Source of the DNA: Synechococcus sp. J7-Johnson
GTDB taxonomy: Bacteria > Cyanobacteriota > Cyanobacteriia > PCC-6307 > Cyanobiaceae
Reading direction: 5' to 3'
Assembly: GCF_024345795.1 (NCBI RefSeq)
Contig: NZ_JAGQBU010000027.1
Span: 1 to 35,632 of the forward strand
Length of the DNA: 35,632 bases
Part shown: piece by piece, positions 15,364 to 22,925 of the stretch
How the letters are laid out: every line of letters begins with the position of its first letter
Numbering within the stretch: position 1 is the stretch's first letter
Notes under the pieces: model-generated
Database searches by the model: none
What the model saw: only the letters and a program-made list of their open reading frames with translations
What the model was told of the DNA's origin: nothing
Made by a program: the position numbers and the translations under genes

Positions 15364-16380
15364 TCAGGCCGCGCTCTGCAGGTCAGGAGCCGCCTGCTCA
15401 CGCTTGAGCCGCTCGGTGTAGTTCCAGTAGGCGCCGAACACCTCGCCGCCACTTGCCTTGGGGTTGTAGGTGGCGCGATAGCGGCGCTCAAAGGCCGCCA
15501 GTTCCGGGTAGATCCCGCCTGCTGTCAGGTCTTCCTCGCTCAAGTGGATCGGCTCCGGGTGCGCCAGCCTCCAGGCGTGCCAGGTCTTGTGACGGATGAA
15601 ATGCCAGCCCTTCTGGGCCGCGACCGAAAGCTGCTCCCGTACCTGCTCGATGCCACCAGCCGGATCCGCCTCGATCCGGCAGAGCTCTGCCTGCAGGGCA
15701 GCAAAAGCCAGCGGTGTGCGGTTGCCCTCCTTCCCGCTCCAGAAGGCCAGCAACTCGTCGCTGACAGCGGCCAACTGGGGAGTCACCCGGAGGCACTGAT
15801 CACGCATGGCCTCGGCCAGGGCTGGCTGCAGCGCCGGCTGTTGGCCCTCCCCCTGCTCGTCCCGAATCCTTACCCCAGAAATCCCGTCCTCCTCCTCGCG
15901 GGAGCCCTCGGACGGGGACCTGTGGCGGCGTGAGGAGGAGGTAGGAGGAGGAGTTATTCCTTCTTGGATTTCTTCTTTAAGAGATAAGGAGGGGCGTTCG
16001 TTTTCCGAACGCTTGTGTTCGTTTCCCGAACGGTTCCGTTCGTTTGGCGAACACCCCCGTTCGTTTCGTGGAGAGGCGTTCGTTTCGTGGATGGCAGGGT
16101 CCTCAAGCTCGTCATCCGCCTCGCCGGCGAACCTCAGGACCGGCGCAAGCTCCTTGGCCACCTTGTGCGCCGTGGAGAGGGCCAGACCAGCAATCCGAGC
16201 CAGCTCGCGGGTGCTCAGGCGCGGGATCAGCCGGTCGTTGCGGAAGTAGGTCAGCAGTCGCAGCCAGGCACGCAGGCCGGCAGCGCTGAGATGGTCCGTG
16301 GCCCAGCAAGAGCGCCCGTAGTCGAGTTGCAGGAAGGGTCGCCCGACCACCAGGGCCGGGCAAAGAGGTGTGCTGAACAT
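15364..16380 (-). CDS. replication initiator-like protein with origin iterons in its gene
   Basis: A 338-residue protein. Residues 33-85 (AAGLRAWLRLLTYFRNDRLIP, LSTRELARIAGLALSTAHKVAKEL) form a winged-helix-like DNA-binding domain. Residues 98-130 are a repetitive hydrophilic segment of about 7-residue units (NERxxSx) encoded by DNA iterons. A charged Ser/Pro/Glu linker (130-185) and a C-terminal helical domain follow, with KGWHFIRHKTWHAWR. The layout of N-terminal DNA-binding domain, iteron-encoded linker and C-terminal partner domain matches lambda O. It would bind the repeats and start theta replication; this is inferred from architecture, not from close similarity. Confidence 0.65.
   Translation of the reverse strand: MFSTPLCPALVVGRPFLQLDYGRSCWATDHLSAAGLRAWLRLLTYFRNDRLIPRLSTRELARIAGLALSTAHKVAKELAPVLRFAGEADDELEDPAIHETNASPRNERGCSPNERNRSGNEHKRSENERPSLSLKEEIQEGITPPPTSSSRRHRSPSEGSREEEDGISGVRIRDEQGEGQQPALQPALAEAMRDQCLRVTPQLAAVSDELLAFWSGKEGNRTPLAFAALQAELCRIEADPAGGIEQVREQLSVAAQKGWHFIRHKTWHAWRLAHPEPIHLSEEDLTAGGIYPELAAFERRYRATYNPKASGGEVFGAYWNYTERLKREQAAPDLQSAA
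15955..15993. other. AT-rich, strand-asymmetric tract beside iterons
   Basis: A tract with T-rich and A-rich stretches (ATTCCTTCTTGGATTTC and TTTAAGAGATAA) in an otherwise GC-rich gene, directly adjacent to the iteron block. In lambda such a tract next to the O-binding iterons is the DNA-unwinding element. The same role is proposed here. Confidence 0.5.
15995..16093. repeat. five origin iterons (putative phage ori)
   Basis: Five 17-base units begin at 15995, 16016, 16037, 16058 and 16077. The first three follow CGTTCGTTTNNCGAAC, an internal inverted repeat (GTTCG...CGAAC). The last two keep CGTTCGTTTCG but lose the right half. Spacing is exactly 21 bases for four units and 19 for the last, about two helix turns, so they share one face of the DNA. 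They lie within the initiator gene. Confidence 0.75.
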
Positions 16381-16419
16381 CGAGGGGTGAAAAGTCGGGT
16401 GATCAAGTCATCGCGGCCC

Positions 16420-16665
16420 TCAGGCCGCCAGCCGCTCTCGTCCCTCCCGCTGCTCCCGCTGCTCTCGCAGCTCCTGCTTGACCCGCTCCACCTCCTGCCG
16501 CTCCTCCTCGATGAGGTGGTTCAGCAGGCGGCGCATGAAGGCCGAGGCTCCACGCTGGCCCGCATGGGCCCTGAGCCAGGCGATCTGCTGGGGATGAAGC
16601 AGAAAAACGATCGTGTTCGTGGGCTCCGGCTCAGGGAGCGGAAGGGGCAAAGGCATTGGGGTCAT
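16420..16665 (-). CDS. ribbon-helix-helix/coiled-coil protein (81 aa)
   Basis: An 81-residue protein. After a Pro-rich N-terminus it has a strand and two helices (TNTIVFLL, HPQQIAWLRAHAGQRG, ASAFMRRLLNHLIEEE) compatible with an RHH DNA-binding fold. A Glu/Arg/Gln coiled coil follows (EERQEVERVKQELREQREQREG). As the first gene of the minus-strand replication operon, divergent from the exonuclease operon, it is well placed to regulate both. No closer family is recognised. Confidence 0.6.
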   Translation of the reverse strand: MTPMPLPLPLPEPEPTNTIVFLLHPQQIAWLRAHAGQRGASAFMRRLLNHLIEEERQEVERVKQELREQREQREGRERLAA

Positions 16666-16737
16666 TAGAAGTTCTCTGACGTTAGCGCCAGTAGAGTGGC
16701 TTTAACCCACGCTGACGTTTTATCCATAGCAAGTCCT

Positions 16738-17436
16738 ATGCCTATTGCCAGCAATGCGCCGTACTGGTTGTCACCGCTACCGATCGAGCGCGACGACAGG
16801 ACCTGGACCTACCGGCTCACGGATCGCCACCACTGGTTCCCGATCTCGATCACCGGCGTGATCGCCCGGGTCTGCAAAACCGAGGACGCCCTGGCCTGGA
16901 TCGAGGCCTGGCGCGAAGTCTGGGAGCCTCGCGGCAACACTTGCCATGCCGCCCTCCAGCACTTCGCCCACGCCCGCTGGGGTGGGCCACAGGAGCTATG
17001 GCCTGACGGCCAGGACTGGTCAGCTCTGCCGCAGCCCCATGGCGAGCAGTACGGGGCCTATGGCGCCTGGATCGAGCCGCTGCTGGCCGAACCGCTCTGG
17101 GATCACATCGAGGTGGTCGCCTCGGAGGTGATGGTCTTCGACGTGGTGGACAACGTCGCTGGAACCATGGATCTGATCGTCCGCTTCCCCGATGGCAGCT
17201 ACGGCATGGCCGACCTCAAGTCCCTCTCGGAGCAGGGAAAGAAGTACGACACCAGAGCCCAACTGGGGGCGGGAATCCTGATGGCCCAGCGGCGCTATGG
17301 CCTTGCGTTCTCGCGGGGGCTGACGATCTGGGCGCGGCCGGGGGCCTGCCAGATCCAGACCCACCCAGCAGAAGCCTGCGTCAGCAAGTGGGAGTCAGTG
17401 CTCTCCGCCTACACCAGTGAGTGGCGCCCTTTCTGA
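16738..17436 (+). CDS. PD-(D/E)XK exonuclease (lambda Exo/RecB-like)
   Basis: A 232-residue protein from the ATG at 16738; a GTG at 16696 would add 14 residues. The core NVAGTMDLIVRFPDGSYGMADLKS (near 135-158) carries the GxxD and DxK of the PD-(D/E)XK nuclease superfamily. It is followed by TRAQLGAGILMAQRRYGL, like the Q-x-x-x-Y helix of RecB/Cas4-type nucleases. It probably trims double-stranded ends to provide single strands for the ERF annealing protein, as Exo does for Beta in lambda. It is the first gene of a plus-strand operon divergent from replication. Confidence 0.78.
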   Translation: MPIASNAPYWLSPLPIERDDRTWTYRLTDRHHWFPISITGVIARVCKTEDALAWIEAWREVWEPRGNTCHAALQHFAHARWGGPQELWPDGQDWSALPQPHGEQYGAYGAWIEPLLAEPLWDHIEVVASEVMVFDVVDNVAGTMDLIVRFPDGSYGMADLKSLSEQGKKYDTRAQLGAGILMAQRRYGLAFSRGLTIWARPGACQIQTHPAEACVSKWESVLSAYTSEWRPF

Positions 17437-17574
17437 TCCTTAAGCTGTTCTATTGCCGTCCGTTAGTCCTATAGTTTTAGATGTAGGCCGCCACACCCTG
17501 CCAAGCCGTGACCAGGCCCGACATTCCGGCGTTCGCCCGTAGCCGCGTTCAGCCAGCACCTCGCACCGTTCCCC

Positions 17575-18018
17575 ATGCCCGCCACCGCCCCTCTCGCGCC
17601 GACCGCCGCGCTGCCCTCCGCTCCCTGCTCGTCTTCTCCGGAAGCGCTGGTTTCCTTGCCGGTTGCGGAGCCGTGTTCCTCTTTCTCGCTGTCGCAGGAG
17701 GTCGCTGATGCCCTTTACGCCGCAGCCGAGGCCAAAGAGGCGTTCATCGCGGCGCAGGACAACCTCAGCCGAGCGACTGAGGCGCTGGATCAGCTGGTGG
17801 AAGCGGGTGTCCTGCCCGAAAAGGGCCTCCCCACCGTCAGCGGCTTCGTGATCTACCGCCAGGAGGGCCGGGTCAGCTGGAGTTACCCCCAGAGCATCAA
17901 GGAGTTGGAAGCCAACCTCAAGAAGCGCAAGCAACTGGCCGAGCAGCTCGGCGAGGCCAGCCAGAAGCGGGGAGCCCCGTTCTGGACCATCAAGGCCAGC
18001 GATGAGGGGGTCCTGTGA
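17575..18018 (+). CDS. coiled-coil phage protein (147 aa)
   Basis: A 147-residue protein with an Ala/Pro/Ser-rich N-terminus, a long helix (SQEVADALYAAAEAKEAFIAAQDNLSRATEALDQLVEAG), a short beta section (GFVIYRQEGRVSWSYP) and a second coil (SIKELEANLKKRKQLAEQLGEASQ). No family is recognised. Upstream (17437-17574) is a 138-base gap with a TATAGT hexamer at 17470 as a possible -10. A strong AGGAGG at about 17696-17701 lies inside the gene and could serve a shorter internal product. Its stop overlaps the GTG of the next gene. Confidence 0.65.
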   Translation: MPATAPLAPTAALPSAPCSSSPEALVSLPVAEPCSSFSLSQEVADALYAAAEAKEAFIAAQDNLSRATEALDQLVEAGVLPEKGLPTVSGFVIYRQEGRVSWSYPQSIKELEANLKKRKQLAEQLGEASQKRGAPFWTIKASDEGVL

Positions 18019-18197
18019 ACCCACCGGAGGAGCCAGGGACGCTCGTGGCAGCTCACCTGAGGGAGCTGCCCAATGCCGCCATCGATGCCGCCATGGAGCT
18101 GGCCCACCTCCACGGTGCCGGTGCCCTCGTGCTGGCCGTCACCGACGAGTTCGCTCGCCGCCACACCCGTCACGCCATCCAACCCGACCTGCCATGA
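18015..18197 (+). CDS. small phage protein (60 aa)
   Basis: A 60-residue helical protein (NAAIDAAMELAHLHGAGALVLAVTDEFARRHTRHA) starting at a GTG that overlaps the previous stop (GTGA) and ending in an ATGA overlap with the next gene. Coupling on both sides supports it as real. Function unknown. Confidence 0.6.
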   Translation: MNPPEEPGTLVAAHLRELPNAAIDAAMELAHLHGAGALVLAVTDEFARRHTRHAIQPDLP

Positions 18198-18436
18198 CCG
18201 CCTCCCCCTGGCTGGGGGCGCACGACGCTGCTCGCGCCCTCGGCATCAGCTACAGCACCCTGTACCGCTGGCGCACCGCCGGGCTGTTCAAAGCTGGCAC
18301 CCACTGGCGCCGCAAATTCCCCAACACCAATTCGCCGGTGCTCTACCACCTGGATCGTTGCAACCAGACGATGTGCGAGGCCACGGCCACCAGCCTCAAT
18401 TCGATCGAGCCAGCGCTGTTGATGCCGGTGATCTGA
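18194..18436 (+). CDS. MerR-type HTH protein, candidate excisionase
   Basis: An 80-residue protein with an N-terminal winged helix-turn-helix (WLGAHDAARALGISYSTLYRWRTAGLFKAGTHWRR), as in excisionases and other MerR-like small DNA-binding proteins. The second half (YHLDRCNQTMCEATATSL) would fit the end of the wing and a final helix. Its place between the exonuclease and the integrase matches xis in lambda, although here it is on the opposite strand to the integrase. Excisionase is the best guess; a repressor is possible. Confidence 0.65.
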   Translation: MTASPWLGAHDAARALGISYSTLYRWRTAGLFKAGTHWRRKFPNTNSPVLYHLDRCNQTMCEATATSLNSIEPALLMPVI

Positions 18437-18586
18437 AGGGAGGTCAAGAGGTTGCAGCCGTCATCACAGAATGCCTGCCAAGCCTCCTTTCTTTGGAGGC
18501 CCAACGTCATCTGAGCTGGGAACACTCTCAGCATTCACCCCAGGCTGAGACCACTGAACACTGCCGACATCTCCATCCAGCTCCTG

Positions 18587-18742
18587 ATGGACACCACCAA
18601 CGCCCTGCAGGAGATCGAGTCACGCATGACCGCCCGCGCATTCGGTGCAGTCCACAACCCCGATCAGGGACCAGCAGTGAGGAAAACGCTGGGGGAGCTG
18701 CTGGAGGTTCTTGACCGCACCAGCCCTGACGGGGTGATCTGA
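18587..18742 (+). CDS. possible small protein (51 aa)
   Basis: A 51-residue frame MDTTNALQEIESRMTARAFG... ending SPDGVI, mostly helical. It lies 150 bases after the HTH gene on the same strand. The start has no clear ribosome binding site and coding support is moderate, so it is offered as likely but unproven. Confidence 0.4.
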   Translation: MDTTNALQEIESRMTARAFGAVHNPDQGPAVRKTLGELLEVLDRTSPDGVI

Positions 18743-18828
18743 GCTGCCACTGCAGCTCCATACACCTCCAGCATTCAAATCCGGAGCTTCTCTGCTGACC
18801 ACCCTGGCGGCAATCAACACCCTGGTCT

Positions 18829-19689
18829 TCAGGCGACGCCGTTGGCTTTGAACCATGCCTGCAGCCGGCTCCAGCCGTCCGCAGCGGCTTCCGGCCGATA
18901 ACTGGGGCGGTAGTCGGCATGGAAGCCATGGGGAGCCTCCGGATAGATGACGATCTCGCTGCGACTGCCTGCCGCCTTCAGGGCTGCTTGCATCCGCTCA
19001 ACCGTCTCCAGCGGGATGCCATCGTCCTTGCCGCCGTACAACCCCAGTACCGGAGCCTTGATGCTTGCCACCAGATCCAGGGGATAGGAGGGCTGCTCAG
19101 GGGTGCTCTCTCCAACCAACCGCCCATACCAGGCAACACCGGCTTTGAGGCTGGGGTTGTGCGCGGCGTAGAGCCAGGTGATGCGGCCACCCCAGCAGAA
19201 CCCGGTGATGCCGAGTTTGCCGGTGTCTCCTCCTCCCGCTAGGCCCGCCCATACGACAGTGGCATCGAGGTCGCTCATCACCTGGGCATCGGGCACCTTG
19301 GCCACCACGGGCCGAATCGATGCGATATCCGGCAGCTTGGTGACATCCCCCTGGCGCTCGAACAGGCTGGGGGCGATGGCCAGATAGCCCAACCGCGCCA
19401 ACCGCCGGCACACGTCCTGGATGTGGGCATGTACCCCGAAGATCTCCTGCACCACCAGCACGACCGGTAAGTTCGTCCCTGTGGCTGGTCTGGCGCGGTA
19501 GGCAGGAATCGTGCATGCTTCCACAGGGATGCTCACGAACCCTTCTGTCAGTCCGCCTGCATCGGTGGTGATCGTGGCCGCTGAGATCGGGCGCACGGCC
19601 ACAGCGAAGCCAGCGGCGAGTGTGCCCAGCAGCAGCTCGCGGCGGCGGATGCCCTGGGGGCTGGCTGGATCGGATGGGGTCGAGGCCAT
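18829..19689 (-). CDS. exported dienelactone hydrolase family protein
   Basis: A 286-residue alpha/beta hydrolase. It begins with a twin-arginine signal ([18 protein letters not shown]), so it is probably exported folded. The dienelactone hydrolase triad is visible: Cys in GFCWGG, Asp in GGKDDGIP and His in APHGFHAD. The enzymes open enol-lactones such as carboxymethylenebutenolide; other esters are possible. I chose the ATG at 19689; a GTG at 19710 would add 7 residues. It is a typical bacterial metabolic gene, yet it lies between the phage recombination operon and the integrase. It could be cargo, or mark a junction between two elements. Confidence 0.85.
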   Translation of the reverse strand: MASTPSDPASPQGIRRRELLLGTLAAGFAVAVRPISAATITTDAGGLTEGFVSIPVEACTIPAYRARPATGTNLPVVLVVQEIFGVHAHIQDVCRRLARLGYLAIAPSLFERQGDVTKLPDIASIRPVVAKVPDAQVMSDLDATVVWAGLAGGGDTGKLGITGFCWGGRITWLYAAHNPSLKAGVAWYGRLVGESTPEQPSYPLDLVASIKAPVLGLYGGKDDGIPLETVERMQAALKAAGSRSEIVIYPEAPHGFHADYRPSYRPEAAADGWSRLQAWFKANGVA

Positions 19690-19848
19690 GCGGAGGGGAT
19701 GCCCTTTCACTCAGGTCGTCATTCTGTTGCGCTCCTCGAACTGGGTTGGCCGGGATGGCCCTGCTACCCCCGGTCGAGGACGAACTCTGGCTGCCGCAGT
19801 GTCGGAAGCGGTGGCTCAGTTTTGGATGTCGCTTGACAAGCCCCAGCC

Positions 19849-21084
19849 TCAGATCGTCGCCTCGACCGCGAGTGCACGCTCGTAGGCCACCGCAGCACCA
19901 GAGTCCGACGCCCAGGGGTAGCTGCGGCAGTGCACTTCGTAGCTGTGGCCCATGTTCAGCGCCACGCTGCCCGCATCGATCCCGAGCTGGTGACCCCGCA
20001 GGCTGTAGCTGTGCCGGAAGCTGTAGGGCACCGCTCGCTCACCCCGGGCCTCCAGCCGGGCCCGGAGTGATTGCCAGCCCTGCTGCCGACCCAGGTAAGT
20101 GCCGATCGCATCCGACGCCCCAGGTCCATTGCCCAGCGGCGGCAACGCGATCAGCCCCGCCTGCCAACGCTCCAGCAGGTTCCACTTCTGGCGGCGCCCG
20201 TCCCAATCCGTCAGCGGCAGCGGCCGGATCCAGCGCGGCGCCGTCATGCCGCCCCCGCTCCGCTTGCGGTAGCTGCACCACCACAACGGCCGCCCGCTGC
20301 GCGGCTCGATCCGCACCGCCAGGTGCTGCAGCTCGATCGGCCGCAGACCCAGCTCTGCCATCAACCGCAGAGCATCCGCCCAGCGCAGACCCGGGGGATC
20401 GCTGGGAAGGGAATCGATCAGCGCCAGGATCTCCAGATCCGTGAAGGCGTCGCCCTTACGGTGGCCGGGGGCCACCTCAGCAGCCGAAACGCCGATGTGG
20501 GGACGCAGGTCGGCCGGTGGCCGCCAGCCCTCGGGGAAGTGCTCACGCTCGACGCAATGCCGCAGAAACTGGGCCAACGACTGCGCTCGGATCTGCCGCG
20601 TACGGCTGCCCGGCGGCCAGTCCCGCAGGCAGGCGTCAAGCAGATCGGCGGGCGTCCTGGGCACGTCTGAGCCATCGAGCAAAGCAACCGCCATCGACAG
20701 AACCGGCTGATAACTCCTCGCCCAGGTGCCACCTTTGATCGCTGCACCGTGTTCCTGCTTTTGCCGCTGGAAGCTGACCAGGGCATCCGCCCAGCTGGTC
20801 TGACGCCGTGGCGCCTTGCCATCAGCGATGGCCGCCGCCTGCTGTAGATCGTGGCCCGCCAGGGTGAGCACGTAGATGTTGCGCACCCTGGCCAAGATCG
20901 CGCCGACCTGGAGCTTCGACCACTCGAACGGAAGAACAACGCTGGTCGACGATTGGCCCGTGCGGCGCACCTCGAGGCGGATGCCACCGCGCTGCTCCCG
21001 CAGCGACCAGCCCGTGGCGGTGGAGGTGCGAACACCAGCACGCAGACCGTGCTCCCAATCCTGCCGACGTTCGACCCGTGGCAT
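19849..21084 (-). CDS. int: phage tyrosine integrase
   Basis: A 411-residue site-specific recombinase. The catalytic domain shows ELGLRPIELQHL (Arg I), a Lys-containing beta region (CSYRKRSGGG), VPYSFRHSYSLRG (box II, with Tyr in place of the usual first His), LNMGHSYEVHCRSYPWA (Gly-His, then the probable Tyr nucleophile). The N-terminal part (DALVSFQRQKQEHGAAIKGGTWARSYQPVLSMAVALL) is the core-binding helical domain. It starts only 6 bases from two direct repeats that look like arm-type sites and 119 bases from a tRNA-Pro core, so it most likely recombines at tRNA-Pro(UGG) and may regulate itself. Confidence 0.9.
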   Translation of the reverse strand: MPRVERRQDWEHGLRAGVRTSTATGWSLREQRGGIRLEVRRTGQSSTSVVLPFEWSKLQVGAILARVRNIYVLTLAGHDLQQAAAIADGKAPRRQTSWADALVSFQRQKQEHGAAIKGGTWARSYQPVLSMAVALLDGSDVPRTPADLLDACLRDWPPGSRTRQIRAQSLAQFLRHCVEREHFPEGWRPPADLRPHIGVSAAEVAPGHRKGDAFTDLEILALIDSLPSDPPGLRWADALRLMAELGLRPIELQHLAVRIEPRSGRPLWWCSYRKRSGGGMTAPRWIRPLPLTDWDGRRQKWNLLERWQAGLIALPPLGNGPGASDAIGTYLGRQQGWQSLRARLEARGERAVPYSFRHSYSLRGHQLGIDAGSVALNMGHSYEVHCRSYPWASDSGAAVAYERALAVEATI

Positions 21085-21089
21085 CCAGC

Positions 21090-21110
21090 TGAGCGCAAAT
21101 TGAGCGCAAA
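21090..21110 (+). repeat. two TGAGCGCAAA repeats, putative integrase arm sites (P side)
   Basis: Perfect copies at 21090-21099 and 21101-21110 with an 11-base period, about one helix turn. They lie between the integrase start and the tRNA core, the usual place for arm-type binding sites. Confidence 0.5.
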
Positions 21111-21202
21111 ACTAGCCTGGCTTGCCCGTGCAGGCTCATTTAGCCTTAGTCATAGCGCCAGTTCTGGCGGGAGATCTCAGTCCTGGAGCCCACAAATGGG
21201 TG

Positions 21203-21246
21203 GCTTTGGGAGCACTAGGTCGCAGGTTCGAATCCTGTCGCCCCGA
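21203..21246 (+). other. attP-like core: 3' fragment of tRNA-Pro(UGG)
   Basis: The sequence runs from the anticodon loop TTTGGGA (21205-21211, anticodon TGG) through variable loop, T-arm (GCAGG-TTCGAAT-CCTGT) and acceptor 3' strand CGCCCCG to the discriminator A. No acceptor 5' strand or D-arm precedes it, and the 5' anticodon stem pairs for only about two bases, so this is a fragment and not a gene. Such fragments are att cores of elements that recombine at the anticodon loop of a host tRNA. Confidence 0.8.
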
Positions 21247-21261
21247 TTCCAGTTATACCAA

Positions 21262-21292
21262 GGGCTCTCGGTGATTCCGGGAGCCCTTTTTT
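21262..21292 (+). terminator. rho-independent terminator after tRNA-Pro fragment
   Basis: Stem GGGCTCTCGG / CCGGGAGCCC (10 pairs including one G-T), loop TGATT, followed by six T. In an integrated state it would end transcription of the restored tRNA-Pro gene. Confidence 0.85.
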
Positions 21293-21309
21293 ATGACCCC
21301 CAGGCGGGC

Positions 21310-21334
21310 TGAGCGCGCAAGATTCGCGCAAAAA
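21310..21334 (+). repeat. GCGCAA repeats, putative arm sites (P' side)
   Basis: TGAGCGCGCAA and TTCGCGCAAAAA lie beyond the tRNA core and resemble the TGAGCGCAAA repeats on its other side. The match is imperfect, but presence on both sides is what a complete attP would have. Confidence 0.35.
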
Positions 21335-21366
21335 CACAGGGAGGGGCGCGCAGGTTGCCTCAGCGT

Positions 21367-21427
21367 GCGCGGAATGGCGCAAGGGCTACGCAAGCGCTCG
21401 GCCCTCGCGGGCCCCCCGCCATTGCGC
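21367..21427 (+). repeat. GC-rich hairpin repeat, copy C
   Basis: Stem built from GCGCGGAATGGCG and GCCATTGCGC with the shared core GCGCAAGGGCTACGCAAG. It ends 40 bases before the ArdC-like gene on the plus strand. Confidence 0.65.
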
Positions 21428-21467
21428 TGTCCGCACGGTCACTTCGGCGTCCATTGCTCCTTTTCCC

Positions 21468-22219
21468 ATGACCTCATCGGAGTCCCGTCGCAAGTTCGAT
21501 GGCCCGTCGCCCGAAAAGGAGATGGTGCGCGATCTCATCAAGCTCCTCGAAGCCGGCACTACGCCCTGGCGCAAGCCCTGGGATTGCACAGGTGGCGGCG
21601 TCCACGTCAATCTGCTCACCGGCCGCGCCTATCGAGGCAGCAATCCAATCCTTCTGGAGCTGGGGATGGCCATGCGCGGCCCGGCAAGCGAGCCGATCAC
21701 CCAGTCTGAGCAGATCCTCGGCGCCTGGCCGCACCAGGTCCGCTGGGGCGCTGAGCGGGCCTTCTATGTCCCAACCTCCGATCAGATCCAGCCGCCAGAG
21801 CGCCAGAGCTTCCACGGCGCTGCAGAGCTCTATGCCACCTGGGGCTACAAAGCCAGCCATTCCACCGGCCACAAGGCCCGCCTCAAGCGAGATCTCTCCG
21901 GCGGCTTTGGCTCCAGGTCCTATGCCCGGGAGGAGCTGGTCGCAGAGCTTGGCAGCGTCCTCATGGGGCAGCGGCTGCAGATCGGCTGTGAGCTCACCAA
22001 TCACGCCGCCAATCTGGAGAGCTGGATCTCGTCCTGCGCGAGTCGTCCAAGGTGCTCCTGCAGGTCGTCACCGAGGCCAGGCAGCCCGTGGATCTGATCT
22101 GCCCCAAGCAGCGGCGCCCGATCAGCTGCCCGAGCCCGCGCCGGCTGAGGCCGAGGCCATCGCTGACTGAGGCTCAGCCGAGCCAGCCGGGAGCCATCAA
22201 TCCCGGCGCTCACGCATAG
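21468..22219 (+). pseudogene. decayed ArdC-like antirestriction gene
   Basis: The N-terminus matches the ArdC N-terminal domain (EMVRDLIKLLEAGTTPWRKPW, then LLTGRAYRGSNPILLEL). It then jumps to the C-terminal part (RAFYVPTSDQI, RLKRDLSGGFGSRSYAREELVAELGS, TNHAANLESW), so roughly 100 residues of the usual middle are missing. The zinc site HExxH expected before STGHK reads GYKASH. The frame breaks at about 22026, where the next frame continues with VLRESSKVLLQVVTEARQPVDLI. It probably breaks again near 22100, where the third frame gives an acidic tail ending EAEAIAD. ArdC proteins shield incoming DNA from restriction; this copy is unlikely to work. Confidence 0.7.
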
Positions 22220-22470
22220 GCGGCAGGCGGTGCCCAGACCACCACCGTGCCCTCTGGCCACTGCGGATGCCAGTCCTCATACGGCCGCGGCGCCACCAGG
22301 GGCCTTCCGTCGGGGTAGAGGTCGCTTTGCTCATCCGACGGCGGCTCTGCCTGCAGGGCCAGGCCTTGTGCCGCCAGGGACGCCCAGAACAGGACATTCC
22401 AGTTCGGCCCGCCTTGGCCTGCGGCCTTTAGGGCCGCGTCGAGCGCCACTTTGTACTGCTCAGCCTTCAT
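22210..22470 (-). CDS. small phage protein (86 aa), end of structural operon
   Basis: An 86-residue protein from the ATG at 22470, 2 bases after the upstream stop. N-terminal helix (MKAEQYKVALDAALKAAGQ), then a Trp/Pro-rich C-terminus (EDWHPQWPEGTVVVWAPP). No family is recognised. It is the last gene of the leftward structural operon and converges on the ArdC-like remnant. Confidence 0.6.
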   Translation of the reverse strand: MKAEQYKVALDAALKAAGQGGPNWNVLFWASLAAQGLALQAEPPSDEQSDLYPDGRPLVAPRPYEDWHPQWPEGTVVVWAPPAAYA

Positions 22471-22472
22471 GG

Positions 22473-22754
22473 TCAGAGCACCCCAGCCGATTCCAACCAC
22501 GAGCGGAGCGTGGCGCGATCAAAGAAGCCGCCGCCGCCCAGCAGCGGCCGGCCCTCAATCGACACGTGGATTCCATCGTCGGCCGTCGTGTACGACAGCT
22601 CGGCGCCGAAGTCCTCCAGCAGCTCATGCAGCTGCCTCAGGAACTCACGCTCCTGCAGCTGGGGCACACGACCAGCTGCGGACTGGGCCGCCTCACGCAG
22701 CAGCACCCGCCGGTGCTCCCGCAGCTCAGCCGAGATCAGCTCTGGCGTTTTCAT
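22473..22754 (-). CDS. small phage protein (93 aa)
   Basis: A 93-residue protein from the ATG at 22754, which overlaps the previous stop (ATGA). A long N-terminal helix (KTPELISAELREHRRVLLREAAQSAAG, LQEREFLRQLHELLEDFG) precedes a beta section (AELSYTTADDGIHVSIEGRPLL) and a final helix. A longer frame to 23069 is not used because it runs through two upstream genes. Function unknown. Confidence 0.65.
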   Translation of the reverse strand: MKTPELISAELREHRRVLLREAAQSAAGRVPQLQEREFLRQLHELLEDFGAELSYTTADDGIHVSIEGRPLLGGGGFFDRATLRSWLESAGVL

Positions 22755-22925
22755 CAGATCGCCTCCTCGAGCACGTCCCAGCCACTCTCCAGATACAAGC
22801 GTGCGATCTGATTCGCCATCCCAGGCGGCACATCGAACAGGCGGTGATCGGGCCTCGGCCAGTGCCTCCGCATACCGATCGGCTCCGCTCTGCATCCGCG
22901 CGGGCTCCGCCTGCTGCTCAGCCAT
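22754..22925 (-). pseudogene. small phage gene with apparent frameshift
   Basis: The ATG at 22925 overlaps the stop of the upstream tail gene and begins MAEQQAEPARMQSGADRYAE... up to LAEAR. Another frame carries on with DHRLFDVPPGMANQIARLYL... and ends VLEEAI at 22754, overlapping the next start. One missing base at about 22849-22853 (the CCCGATC context on the minus strand) would join them into a protein of about 57 residues. Real decay and sequencing error cannot be told apart here. Confidence 0.5.

Noticed and set aside
17508..17708. 66-residue frame with a hydrophobic C-terminal helix, ending at a TGATG after AGGAGG
   Set aside because: It overlaps the better supported 147-residue gene in another frame, and the frame that follows the AGGAGG start is Arg/Ser-rich nonsense. 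It remains possible that the helix is real, but I could not support both.
21203..21246. Calling a functional tRNA-Pro gene
   Set aside because: The acceptor 5' strand and D-arm are absent and the anticodon stem does not pair fully, so only an att-type fragment is present.
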